DNA from: Symbiodinium sp. CCMP2592
Taxonomy: Eukaryota > Sar > Dinophyceae > Suessiales > Symbiodiniaceae
DNA: 64,000 nt
NCBI GenBank assembly: GCA_905221615.1
Contig: CAJNDT010000588.1
Coordinates: 25,246 to 89,245 of the forward strand
Direction of reading: 5' to 3'
This document shows positions 31,140 to 42,090 of this stretch, piece by piece. The notes beneath the pieces are model-generated. The model searched no databases. It was not told where the DNA came from and saw only the letters and a list, made by a program, of their open reading frames with translations. The position numbers and the translations under genes are program-made. Position 1 is the stretch's first letter. Each line of letters begins with the position of its first letter.

Positions 31140-31565
31140 ATTTTTCTGGTTTTAGGTTGAACGCAAACGAAAGAAAGAAGGAGAGAAACGGAAGCCGGAA
31201 AGAAAGAAAGGAGCAAAGAAACAAACAAAGAAAGCAAAAAAGGAAGACACCAGGAAGAGGAGAAAGAAAGAAAGGACGAAGGACAGAAAGACAGGAAGGA
31301 AGGAATGAAGGACGACAGAAAGAAAGAAAGAACGAAGACGGGAACAAAGGAAGAAAGCAAGAAAGCAACACACCAGAATGGGGAGAAAGAAAGAAAGGAA
31401 GGAAGGACAGAAGGACAGACAGAAGCAAGGAAATAAGAACGCAGGAAAGACAGAGAGACAGAACAGAAGAAATGAATATCGAAAGACAGAAAGCCAGCAA
31501 GGACGACCAGAAGGAGTGTTAGAAAGAACGGAGCAAAGAAAGAACCCAAGAACGAAAGCAGGATA
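31140..31565. repeat. Purine-rich GAAAG/GGAAG low-complexity tract
   Basis: About 420 bp of GAAAGAAAGGA-like units on the + strand. The Lys/Glu/Arg-rich + frame and Phe/Ser/Leu-rich - frames here are by-products of composition. Confidence 0.8.
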
Positions 31566-31945
31566 ATTAGACAGCAAGAAGCAAAGACCAGAGACCCCGC
31601 TGTTTTGAGCTGTGTGCAAGCTTGCTTGACAGCATAGACGTCGTTTTTGAAACCCACCCTGCATAAAATATAAGGCTTTTTGAAACAATGCCATTACCAT
31701 GCAAAGAGTGTCTTTGCAAATGGAAAGCCTGCCACGGGCGTGCGAGAGTGCCGAGCTTGCTTGACAGCATATATGTGTTTTGTTGAAAACCCCACCATGC
31801 GAGCATCCTCATGAGCTGCCCCCCTTAAACCGCCCCGCCGCATAGATTTTCTTGGTGGCCGTTTCGGGGATTTTTAATTTTTTGGTGTTTTGTGGGGTTC
31901 ATTGCATACAACCAACTGCAGCCTTCAGGCTCGAGGGGTCAGACC

Positions 31946-32190
31946 AGGCATCAATCCAACCAGGTGTTTCCAGTGGAAACACCTGGTTGGAGTTGATGCC
32001 TGTCGGGGGATGCACGGACATCCCTCACCCCTGCAAGATGTCTGTGGTCCCACCACCGACATCTTGCAGGGGTGAAGGATGTGCGTGCATGAACCCCGAC
32101 CGAGGCCCCAGCGTGCATGGATAGAGACATCCATCACCCCCGCAAGATGTCTGTGGTCCCACCACTGACATCTTGCGGGGGTGAGGGATG
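31946..32190. repeat. Three consecutive long hairpins
   Basis: Hairpin 1 (31946-32002): arms beginning CAGGCATCAA and ending TTGATGCCTG around a short loop. Hairpins 2 (32018-32082) and 3 (32127-32190): arms of about 25 bp, ACATCC...GCAAGATGTC pairing with GACATCTTGC...GGATGT, with a shared loop (TGTGGTCCCACCAC). Units 2 and 3 differ at a paired position: CCTGCAAG/CTTGCAGG versus CCCGCAAG/CTTGCGGG. Both are followed by a CCGACCGAGGCCCCAGCGTG segment. They may be non-autonomous inverted-repeat elements. Confidence 0.75.
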
Positions 32191-32211
32191 CCCGTGCATC
32201 CCCGACCGAGG

Positions 32212-32525
32212 CCCCAGCGTGCATGCACAGACCCAGAACAATGCACCAGGCTCGGTCAGACCCCAGCATGCATGCACAGACCAATGCACGAGGCTCGGTC
32301 AGACCCAGAACAATGCACCAGGCTGGGTCAGACCCCAGCATGCATGCACAGACCCAGAACAATGCACCAGGCTCGGTCAGACCCCAGCATGCATGCACAG
32401 ACCAATGCACGAGGCTCGGTCAGACCCAGAACAATGCACCAGGCTGGGTCAGACCCCAGCATGCATGCACAGACCCAGAACAATGCACCAGGCTCGGTCA
32501 GACCCCAGCATGCAGGTCCAGGCTC
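32212..32525. repeat. Tandem array with 49+72 (121-bp) higher-order unit
   Basis: CAGACCCAGAACAATGCACC recurs at about 32229, 32301, 32350, 32422 and 32471, alternating spacings of 72 and 49 bp. The long spacing carries an extra CAGACCAATGCACGAGGCTC segment, and each unit ends CCCCAGCATGCATGCA. All three + frames are open through the array, so the open frames mean little. Confidence 0.9.
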
Positions 32526-32754
32526 AGTCAGTCAGACTACAGTAGGTGGTGGCTCCAAGGCTCCCAGGCTGCCAGGCTCAAGGCCCACCCCTAACCCGTG
32601 CCGCCATGTCTTCATGGACTTCGTCGTGATCACTCTTCGGCTGTGGCCGCAGCCGCAGCCGCAGCCTCAGGGGGGGGGGGGGCAGGACGAGAGCAAAAAT
32701 CATGTTATAGCATGACATGCAATGACAGTCAGCTGCTTTGACTTGCGATTCCTG

Positions 32755-35700
32755 TCACGGCGGCTCCCAGGCACTTTAGGCTCCCAGGCACTTTAGGCTC
32801 CCAGGTTTCAGTCAGTTCCACTGAGGTTTTGAACGCCTGCCGACGGCCGCCGCGGCTCTGCGAAGACAAGCCGCCAGTTTTGCATTTACCCATGGAGTGT
32901 TGCATGCATGCCTTGAGTGTTTGCCGTGCACCACATGCAATCAGAGTCAGCTGCTTTGACTTGCGAGTGTTGCCACTGGAGTGTTTGCCGAGCACCACAT
33001 GCAATGACAGTCAGCTGCTTTCAGTTTAGGCTCCCAGGCACTTTAGGCTCCCAGGTTTCAGTCAGTTCCACTGAGGTTTGAACACCTGCCGACGGCCGCC
33101 GCGGCTCTTCGAAGACAAGCCGCTCTCTCTCTCTCACACGGACTCGGGGGAGAGAGAGAGAGCGGCTTGTCTTCGAAGAATGTTTGCCGTGCACCACATG
33201 CAATCACAGTCAGCTGCTTTGACTTGCGAGTGTTGCCACTGGAGTGTTTGCCGAGCACCACATGCAATGACAGTCAGCTGCTTTCACTTTCACTTTAGGC
33301 TCCCAGGCACTTTAGGCTCCCAGGTTTCAGTCAGTTCCACTGAGGTTTTGAACACCTGCCGACGGCCGCCGCGGCTCTTCGAAGTTTGAAGACGAGCCGC
33401 CAGTTTTGCATGCACCCGTGGAGTGTTGCATGCATGCCTAGAGTGTTTGCCGTGCACCACATGCAATCACAGTCAGCTGCTTTGACTTGCGAGTGTTGCC
33501 ACTGGAGTGTTTGCCGAGCACCACATGCAATGACAGTCAGCTGCTTTCACTTTAGGCTCCCAGGCACTTTAGGCTCCCAGGCACTTTAGGCTCCCAGGTT
33601 TCACTCAGTTCCACCGAGGTTTCCTGCCGAAGGCCGCCGCGGCTCTTCGAAGACAAGCCGCCAGTTTTGCATTTACCCGTGGAGTGTTGCATGCATGCCT
33701 AGAGTGTTTGCCGTGCACCACATGCAATCACAGTCAGCTGCTTTGACTTGCGAGTGTTGCCACTGGAGTGTTTGCCGAGCACCACATGCAATGACAGTCA
33801 GCTGCTTTCACTTTAGGCTCCCAGGCACTTTAGGCTCCCAGGTTTCAGTCAGTTCCACTGAGGTTTGAACACCTGCCGACGGCCGCCGCGGCTCTTCGAA
33901 GACAAGCCGCTAGTTTTGCATTTACCCGTGGAGTGTTGCATGCATGCCTAGAGTGTTTGCCGTGCACCACATGCAATCACAGTCAGCTGCTTTGACTTGC
34001 GAGTGTTGCCACTGGAGTGTTTGTCGAGCACCACATGCAATGACAGTCAGCTGCTTTCACTTTAGGCTCCCAGGCACTTTAGGCTCCCAGGTTTCAGTCA
34101 GCCCCACTGAGGTTTTGAACACCTGCCGACGGCCGCCGCGGCTCTTCGAAGTTTGAAGACAAGCCGCCAGTTTTGCATGCACCCGTGGAGTGTTGCATGC
34201 ATGCCTAGAGTGTTTGCCGTGCACCACATGCAATCACAGTCAGCTGCTTTGACTTGCGAGTGTTGCCACTGGAGCGTTTGTCGAGCACCACATGCAATGA
34301 CAGTCAGCTGCTTTCACTTTTCACTTTAGGCTCCCAGGCACTTTAGGCTCCCAGGTTTCACTCAGTTCCACTGAGGTTTCCTCCGACGGCCGCCGCGGCT
34401 CTTCGAAGACAAGCCGCCAGTTTTGCATTTACCCGTGGAGTGTTGCATGCATGCCTAGAGTGTTTGCCGTGCACCACATGCAATCACAGTCAGCTGCTTT
34501 GACTTGCGAGTGTTGCCACTGGAGTGTTTGCCGAGCACCACATGCAATGACAGTCAGCTGCTTTCACTTTAGGCTCCCAGGCACTTTAGGCTCTCCCAGG
34601 TTTCAGTCAGTTCCACTGAGGTTTTGAACACCTGCCGACGGCCGCCGCGGCTCTTCGAAGACAAGCCACCAGTTTTGCATGCACCCGTGGAGTGTTGCCC
34701 CTGGAGTGTTTGCCCAGCACCACATGCAATGACAGTCAGCTGCTTTGACTTGCGAGTGTTGCCGCTGGAGTGTTTGCCGAGCACCACATGCAATGACAGT
34801 CAGCTGCTTTGACTTGCGATTCCTGTCACGGTGACTCCCAGGCACTTTAGGCTCCCAGGCACTTTAGGCTCCCAGGTTTCAGTCAGTTCCACTGAGGTTT
34901 TGAACGCCTGCCGACGGCCGCCGCGGCTCTGCGAAGACAAGCCGCCAGTTTTGCATTTACCCATGGAGTGTTGCATGCATGCCCAGAGTGTTTGCCGTGC
35001 ACCACATGCAATCACAGTCAGCTGCTTTGACTTGCGAGTGTTGCCGCTGGAGTGTTTGCCGAGCACCACATGCAATGACAGTCAGCAGCTTTCACTTTAA
35101 AGGCTCCCAGGCACTTTAGGCTCCCAGGTTTCAGTCAGTTCCACTGAGGTTTTGAACACCTGCCGACGGCCGCCGCGGCTCTTCGAAGACAAGCCGCTAG
35201 TTTTGCATTTACCCGTGGAGTGTTGCATGCATGCCTAGAGTGTTTGCCGCGCACCACATGCAATCACAGTCAGCTGCTTTGACTTGCGAGTGTTGCCGCT
35301 GGAGTGTTTTCCGAGCACCACATGCAATGACAGTCAGCAGCTTTCACTTTAAAGGCTCCCAGGCACTTTAGGCTCCCAGGTTTCAGTCAGTTCCACTGAG
35401 GTTTGAACACCTGCCGACGGCCCGCCGCGGCTCTGCAAAGGCAATCCGCGAGTTTTGCACGCACCCGTGGAGTGTTGCCAATGGAGTGTTTGCCGAGCAC
35501 CACATGCAATCACAGTCAGTTGCTTTGACTTGCGAGTGTTGCCGCTGGAGTGTTTGCCGAGCACCACATGCAATGACAGTCAGCTGCTTTGACTTGAAAT
35601 TCCTGTCACGGTGGCTCCCAGGCACTTTAGGCTCCCAGGCACTTTAGGCTCCCAGATTTCAGTCAGTTCCACTGAGGTTTTGAACACCTGCCGACGGCCG

Positions 35701-35870
35701 CCGCGGCTCTTCGTGAAGGCAAGCCGCCAGTTTTGCATGCACCTGCGGAGTGTTGCATGCATGCCTGGAGTGTTTGCCGTGCACCACATGCAATCACAGT
35801 CAGCTGCTTTCACTTGCGTTTCCTGTCACGGTGGCTCCCAGGCTCTTTCAGGCTCCCAGGTTTCAGGCTC
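32755..35870. repeat. Satellite array: 12 units of about 250-278 bp
   Basis: The marker GACGGCCGCCGCGGCTCT (with minor variants) occurs at about 32841, 33090, 33360, 33628, 33877, 34127, 34384, 34636, 34912, 35164, 35414 and 35692. Each unit has: GGCTCCCAGGCACTTTAGG doublets, CAGTTCCACTGAGG, the GC-rich marker, GAAGACAAGCCGCC, TTTTGCAT...CCCGTGGAGTG, and two related half-units built on GTGTTTGCCG(T/A)GCACCACATG and CAGTCAGCTGCTTT. Small length changes come from gain or loss of the CTCCCAGG doublets. No protein is supported. Confidence 0.95.
33107..33178. repeat. Perfect 29-bp-arm hairpin inside the satellite
   Basis: Arms 33107-33135 (CTTCGAAGACAAGCCG then CTCTCTCTCTCTC) and 33150-33178 are exact reverse complements around a 14-nt loop (ACACGGACTCGGGG). 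It replaces the normal continuation of one satellite unit and must have arisen by a fold-back copy of the GAAGACAAGCCG segment. Confidence 0.9.
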
Positions 35871-35906
35871 CTGAAGCAGGAGTCAGACCAGTTCCTGGGT
35901 TAGCAT

Positions 35907-37981
35907 ATGTCAAGCAGCGCGGACAGTGACATCATGGCTGCATTGAAGCTCCGAGCGAAGGCGGTCGAGTCCACGGACACCGCCGCAGCTGCGGCTGCAC
36001 AGCCGTCCGAGACGGTGGATTCGGAGGGCTTCACAGTGGTCTCAGATCCCGCCAAAAAGGAGGACCAGGAGGAGCAGCAGCAGCCTGGCTCGGGATCGAC
36101 TTCGTTGGCAAGGGCCAGTGACGATGCCACTTCGTCGGATGTCGGCGAGAACATCCCACAAGTCCTTCAGTCCATGATCAAACCGGCGATGCTGCGCTAC
36201 AAGGCTACGGATCTCCAGTCCCACTATATGCACATTGGCTTAAACGACTGGGAGTTCAAGTTAGATGTTACATTAATTATTTGGTTTATTGCTTTGAACT
36301 TATAATTAATCAGTTTTTTATTTTAATAATTATTATTATTATAGATCCTCCAGGCACCTGAAGCAAGCGCCGGACCTGCTGAGAGACCGTTACGACACGA
36401 GTGAGCAGTTCACGTGGGCACTGGCAGGGTTCAATGCGTATCGCAGCTCATTCTACCCAGACGGCAGTTTTTCCGACAATTGTGGCATCATAGCATGTAC
36501 CTCGGCAGAATAACATTAAAATTTAATTTAATAATATAATAATTAAATAATTAATTTAATTTAGTAATCATAATAATTAATCATATTATTATAGTAGGTT
36601 GTAGTTTAGTTTTTCATTTGAATTGTTCTGAAGATCGTGTCAACTCAGATTTCCCGTGGGAAGACATGGAGGTTATGCCCAAGTTGCAGAGCATCGCGAC
36701 GTCCATGCCGCCGCAGAATGCAACGCCGCAGGTGTACTCTGTTGTACCTGAGCCTGATGAAGTTATTAATTAACTTAAATCTGTGAATGAATGTAATTAT
36801 TATTAATTGCACTGAGGTGGCGTGCTGCATCCGGGAGCTTCTGGATCAGTTTCTCTATGCGCCTGACGAAAAGGTGGTCCGCATCCTCTTGTTCCCATAC
36901 ATAGCAAACGGGGCTGCGCGAGGATGTATGTTGAATCGCTTCGAACCCTGGCTAGGCTAGATCGAAGTTGGAGTAACAGATTGTTTGCATCGTTTGACTT
37001 ATTATATATGACTCATTCGACTGAGTCCAGACTTAACCAAGGACCAGGATCCCCAGTGGGCAGGATGGTCACTGCCGATCATGACGGATGGCTTGCTCTT
37101 GTCGGTGTCATCGTACGCCCAGGATGTCTTGGCCTTTGCCTCCATGTTCTTGAACAAATGCGGGTTCCTGTCAGCGGTACCAAGATCTGCTCCGATAGGC
37201 ATTGCTGCGCAGACCTTCGCATCCGTGGAGGAGAGGAACGAGATGATGCTCCAAAACAGTTTCCTCCGCGAGCGCTTCACCGAGGAGTATGAAAACAAGC
37301 TGTACAAGTGCGGCGTGCGGCTTGCTGTCTTCAACCAAGCCCTGCGGCAACTTGGCTCAGTATTTTGTGCCGTTCCGTTATGATTAAATTATTTATTAAT
37401 TAGATAAAAATCCAAGGCGGTCGGAGCTGACCAACACTGCCCGGATGGATGCCGGGTTTGGGCACTTCATTACGCCACTCCCTGCCGACGGCCTTGAGAT
37501 GGCGGCGCTGTACGGATCCAAGTCTTTGTGGGCGACCGATCAAGGCTATTTCTACTCCATCGGCCTGATCCCAGCGACGGTTTGCGCTTCGAAGAAGTTC
37601 GTCACTGAGACGAAGATGCCGTTCTGTGAGGTGATCAAGGGCGATCTGGACGAGACCATGGAGGACTTCCGCTTCTCGAAGAAGAGGGAGGTGACCTTCG
37701 CCTACCTGGGCGATGGGGACGACTTCGGGCTCTTCTTGGATGGCTACACTCTGGCGCCTGGGCGATTTTAAATAAAATAGTTTAGTATTAACTTGACTGA
37801 TAACCTTCCATCCCAGGAACGCGTGATCCTGTGGAAGCGGGTGCCCTTGGTGATGAAGTTTCAGCGGCACCTGGATGCCATTGGCAGGCCGTACACGGTC
37901 ACCCTCTGCCGGTGCGGTAAATGGGGGCGACAGGTCGACTTGGCCATGAAATACTCAGGCACCAGGAACCCTGATCAGTGA
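35907..37981 (+). CDS. ORF-A: multi-exon gene of unknown function
   Basis: ATG at 35907 (MSSSADSDIMAALK). Exons by eye: 35907-36259 (ends DWEF plus split Lys, donor GTTAGA), 36345-36496, 36649-36761 (FPWEDMEVMPKLQSIATS then PQVYSVVPEPDE), 36817-36925 (VACCIRELLDQFLYAPDEKV then RILLFPYIANGAARG), 37031-37359 (WSLPIMTDGLLLSVSSYAQD ... QALRQLG), about 37417-37770 (GFGHFITPLPADGLEMAALY ... FLDGYTLAPGR), and about 37799-37981 (ILWKRVPLVMKFQRHLDAIG ... NPDQ, stop TGA). Introns are 55-150 bp and AT-rich; most are GT-AG, but the last donor is not a clear GT. The N-terminus is acidic and Ala/Ser-rich; the body is globular with no domain I can name. It is the first of a co-oriented block with the methyltransferase, ORF-B, ORF-C, ORF-D and HMG-kinase. 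Confidence 0.7.
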
Positions 37982-38029
37982 AGCCTGCTGACTGTTTCAT
38001 TGCTGGCTGGCTTTGTTTTGCACAGGCGA

Positions 38030-38540
38030 TCCCCAGGCCCCTAGGCTCCTAGGTTCTAAGGCTGGGATGTCTTGAGGAGCCATGATTTATATTAATGACA
38101 ATAATACAAAAGTGATATGATTCATGTGTAAATGTATTATAGCTTTGTTTCACTCAAGTTCAAGGTTCCAAGGCTCCCAGGCTCCCAAGGCTCCTAGGCT
38201 TAGGATCTTGGCCGAACGCACAGGGGGACAAGCAGCTTGTGCCAATTCAAAGATTTCAAGCCAGCCAGCCACGACGGAATCCTGGCATTGTCCAGCTGGC
38301 CAGAATCCTGGCATGTGCAGAGCAACGTCAAGTCTAGTCGATGTTGCCTGCACCCTCCAGCCGTGCGGCCGACAGCGAGCGCACATGCAAAAACAATGCT
38401 TTCTTCAATCAGCTTGTCAAGTAAAACCCCCCAGCCCGATAAACCGCAGAACCCCCCCCCCCGCGGCAGGCGATCTTCATCCCGGCCCGGCTTGCCTGCT
38501 CAGGCCAGCGGGAATTCAGGCTTTTTTGAAGGGTATCCAT
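38030..38540. other. Spacer with GGCTCC motifs
   Basis: About 500 bp between ORF-A and the telomeric repeats. It holds two clusters of CCTAGGCTCC/CAGGCTCCCAAGGCTCC (about 38030-38060 and 38160-38205). The 141-aa open frame has no recognisable domain. Confidence 0.4.
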
Positions 38541-39770
38541 AAATCCTAAACCCTAAACCCGTGGAGCCTTGCCTGCCTGTGCGAGTGTGAGCGTCGAAAA
38601 CCCTAAACCCTAAACCCTAAACCTTACTCGCCGAGGCTCGGCAGCGGAATCCGCGCTGGAGCCGGAGGCGGGTTCGGGTTTGTAAGGACTTAGGCTTAGG
38701 GTTTAGGGTTTGTAAGGATTTAGTTAGGGTTTGTAAGGACTTAGGGTTTAGGGTTTAAGTAAGGATTTAGGGTTCAGGGTTTGCAAGGAGTTAGGGTGAA
38801 GGGTTTGTAAGGACTTAGGCTTAGGGTTTAGGGCTTGTAAGGAATTTAGGGTTTAGGGACTCGCGGAAGGTTCCATTAAGTTAATTCCAAAACCCTTAAA
38901 GCCCAAACCCTAGACCCTAAGTCCTTACAAACCCTAAACCCTAAGGCCTTACAAACCCTAAACCCTAAGCCTAAGTCCTTACAAACCCTTAACCCTAAGT
39001 CCTTGCAAACCCTGAACCCTAAATCCTTAAACCCTAAACCCTAAGTCCTTACAAACCCTTAACCCTAAGTCCTTGCAAGCCCTGAACCCTAAATCCTTAC
39101 TTAAACCCTAAACCCTAAGTCCTTACAAACCCTAAACCCTAATTCCTTACAAACCCTAAACCCTAAGCCTACGTCCTTACAAACCCTTAACCCTAAGTCC
39201 TTGCAAACCCTGAACCCTAAATCCTTACTTAAACCCGTAACCCTAAGTCCTTACAAACCCTAAACCCTAAATCCTTACAAACCCTAAACCCTAAACCCTA
39301 AGTCCTTACAAACCCTAAACCCTAAATCCGATAAACCCTAAACCCTAAGTCCTTACAAACCCTAAACCCTAAATCCTTGCAAACCCTGAACCCTAAATCC
39401 TTACAAACCCTAAACCCTTACAAACCCTAAACCCTAAATCCTTACAAACCCTTAACCCTGTTGCTTCGGAGTTACCCTGCAATGCGGGCTTCGTCCTTGC
39501 TAGGTAGCCTTAAACCCTTAGCCCCGAAACCCTAAACCCCAATCCCCTAAACCCTAAACCCCTCTGCCATCGCATCAAAAAAACCCTAAACCCCTGTAAA
39601 CCCTAAACCCTAAACCCCTAAACCCCTAAACCCTAAACCCCTAAACCCCTAAAACCCTACCCTAGACCCCTAGACCCCTAAACCCCTAAACCCCTAAACC
39701 CCGAAAACCCTAAAACCCTAAACCCCTAAATCCCTAAACCCTTAAATCCCTAAATCCTAAACCGGAGTTC
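38540..39770. repeat. Interstitial telomere-type repeats (CCCTAAA/TTTAGGG), both orientations
   Basis: CCCTAAA at 38545-38625, then the opposite strand (TTTAGGG) at about 38690-38860, then CCCTAAA again from about 38885 to 39770. Most repeats are built into a larger unit: AAACCCTAAACCCTAA then GTCCTTAC (or ATCCTTAC). From about 39530 the unit becomes CCCCTAAA/CCCTAAA. TTTAGGG is the plant- and dinoflagellate-type telomere repeat. The inversions suggest fusion or fold-back rather than a true chromosome end. Confidence 0.9.
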
Positions 39771-39774
39771 ACAC

Positions 39775-40245
39775 AAAGGCATGTCCCGTATCGGGCATCG
39801 CCGCGGGGCTCAGCCCTATGAACACGCTGCTCGAATTGGGACGAGCTAAGCGTGGTATGGCAACAACTCCACGGGGCAATCCTGGAGGCCATACGGCGAG
39901 TACAATTGCCTGCCGGTCGCGGCAAACTGGGGCTGCACATGGCAGCACGGCAACGCCACAGCCATGCGGTACTGGAAGTTTCAGACCACAAACGCATGGA
40001 GACTGCGCAGCGGCTGTGAGCCGGCGCACCGGTCCACGGACCCTCAGAGAAGCGCGTACATGCGCGTATAGCGTGACAGAAACACATTGTCACGCACGCG
40101 TCACGCGTCCGCGAGGGCCCCTAGGCTCCAAGGCTCCAAGGCTCCGAAGGATTTTGTTTGGCAAACCCCTCACAAAAATGATTAAAGAGGTAGTGGCGGG
40201 GTTTAGCAACGTTTTTGTTGAAAGTAGGCCATAAATCGTCTAAAC
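39775..40245 (+). other. GC-rich unique segment, possible exon
   Basis: Unique sequence between telomeric repeats. One + frame (about 39842-40018) reads WQQLHGAILEAIRRVQLPAG then RGKLGLHMAARQ, which is protein-like, but it has no recognisable domain and no clear start. It ends with CCTAGGCTCCAAGGCTCC. Confidence 0.25.
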
Positions 40246-40574
40246 CCTAAACCCTGGACCCTATTAAATTCCAGACCCTAAACCCTTAAGATTATCACCA
40301 TCTTACGGTACTCGGCTGCAGTCGATTCATTAAAATCCCTTTGAACGCCTATGACCCCGCCGTAAGCCTAACACCCTGCCCATAGCCCGCTCCCTAAAGC
40401 CTGGTACCCCTAAAATGCCCACTCCAGTAAAGGCTTCAACCCCTAACAGCCCCCATGAGGGTTTAGGGTTTAGGGTTAAAGTTTAATTTCAAAATTATTT
40501 TAAATTAAGTAACATTTAATTAAATAATAAGTTAAAATGAAAGTAAACCCTAAACCCCGTTCTTGATCGTCGAT

Positions 40575-40862
40575 AATTGCTGAAACCCAGGTTACACTCG
40601 AAACCCTGGACACCAAACTACCTAAATCCTAAAGCCCCCTGTACCCCCTGTATTCCTTAAGCAAAGCACACACCAAAACTTGACAGGACCCTTCAATGCA
40701 CCCGGATGACCCTTGGATGCAACGATCAGGCCAGGCACTGCATCTAAGGGTGTTTTGTGTGCATCCAAGGGTCATTGAGGGGTACTGGTCTGGTGGGATC
40801 ATCGCCTTTGCTTCTGTCCCAGTGCCAGTCACTCGTCGCGAAGTTTGAAGTTGTCAGCAAGT
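40575..40862. repeat. Repeat R, copy 1 (with 16-bp inverted repeat)
   Basis: It begins TGCTGAAACCCAGGTTACAC and includes CAAAGCACACACCAAAACTT, ATGACCCTTGGATGCA (40706-40721) with its exact inverse TGCATCCAAGGGTCAT (40760-40775), then GGTACTGGTCTGGTGGGATC and CACTCGTCGCGAAGTTTGAA. The same succession recurs at 41497-41700 (truncated) and 41701-41990, the latter just upstream of the methyltransferase ATG. Confidence 0.9.
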
Positions 40863-41159
40863 GATGCATTCAACTTAAACGTTGCATTCAAGGCTCCAGG
40901 CACCAAGGCACCCAGGCTCTCAGGCTCCAAGGCCTAGTAGAGTGTGCATTTTGACCCTACCCACACAGTGTACGCTGCCGTTACGTCACTGTGGGCACCG
41001 TTGGCCGGGTGTCGGGCCGCAGGAACTCAGCCTTGAGGCCAACCTGCCAAGGCAGTGGCAGATGACAGCTGGGCCAATGGGCTAATGCGCCAGCTGGGGC
41101 AAAAATCTGGGCCAGGGATCCTGTTGTCCCGCCAGATTGTTCCTGCAATGAGGGGGAGG

Positions 41160-41460
41160 CTTTACTGCTGGGATCATCGGCTTTGCTTCTGTCCCAGTGC
41201 CAGTCACTCGTCGCGAAGTCTGAAGTTGTGCAAGTGCAGAATTCAAACTTTGCATTCAAGGCTCCAGGCCCCCAGGCCCCCAGGCGCCCAGGCTCTCAGG
41301 CTCTCAGGCTCCAAGCCCCTGAGGCTGCATGTCTACCAGCCCTCCGTGCGTCTCCAGGCACTTTGAGGCAGTGGCTGGATGGCTGGGGTTCGGGCTTTCA
41401 GAGTGCCACCGATGCCAGCACGTTTTGGTCTCGGGGCGACCAAGCTTCCACAAAGATTGA
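41160..41460 (+). pseudogene. Truncated duplicate of the methyltransferase 5' end
   Basis: The GGGATCATCG/CACTCGTCGCGAAG upstream segment is followed by GGCTCC-rich DNA and, at 41353-41460, a copy of the first exon: PGTLRQWLDGWGSGFQSAT matches the methyltransferase N-terminus exactly. The copy then has a short internal deletion (the IGATHAR part) that shifts the frame, and it stops before the first catalytic motif. Confidence 0.85.
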
Positions 41461-41496
41461 TACAAGTCTTCAAACTCGTCATTGTTGTTCGTCGAT

Positions 41497-41990
41497 GATA
41501 GTTGAAACCCAGGTTACACTCGAAACCCTCGTTACCAAACCACCTAAATCCTTAAAGCCCCCCTGTACACCCTGTAAATTCCTTAAGCAAAGCACACACC
41601 AAAACTTGACAGGACCCTTCAATGCACCCGGATGACCCTTGGATGCAACGATCAGGCCAGGCACTGCATCTAAGGGTGTTTTGTGTGCATCCAAGGGTCA
41701 ATTGCTGAAACCCAGGTTACACTCGAAACCCTCGACACCAAGCCACCTTTATCCTAAACCCCACCCTGTACCACCTGTATTCCTTCAGCAAAGCACACAC
41801 CAAAACTTGAAAGGACCCTTCAATGCACCCGGATGACCCTTGGATGCAACGATCAGGCCAGGCACTGCATCTAAGGGTGTTTTGTGTGCATCCAAGGGTC
41901 ATTGAGGGGTACTGGTCTGGTGGGATCATCGCCGTTGCTTCTGTCCCAGTTCCAGTCACTCGTCGCGAAGTTTGAAGTTGTCAGCAAGTG
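41497..41990. repeat. Repeat R, copies 2 and 3 in tandem
   Basis: Two consecutive units (about 41497-41700 and 41701-41990), each beginning GAAACCCAGGTTACACTCGA and containing CAATGCACCCGGATGACCCT and GCATCTAAGGGTGTTTTGTG. The second continues into the region directly upstream of the methyltransferase start, so it may contain its promoter. Confidence 0.9.
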
Positions 41991-42090
41991 CAGCAATTTA
42001 AACGTTACCGTTGCATTCAAGGCTCCAGGCACCCAGGCACCCAGGCACCCAGGCTCTCAGGCTCCAAGGCCCAGTAGAGTCGCTGCCGCC

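Noticed and set aside
30860-31700. Leu/Ser/Phe-rich - strand frames of 120-265 aa
   Set aside because: They are complements of the purine-rich tract and 80-bp repeats; no independent evidence.
32117-32715. Three overlapping + strand frames of 137-175 aa
   Set aside because: They are all open because of the 121-bp tandem array; the repeated peptides differ by frame and have no independent support.
32755-35870. CRISPR-like array
   Set aside because: Units are 250-278 bp with conserved content throughout and no unique spacers; it is a satellite in a eukaryotic genome.
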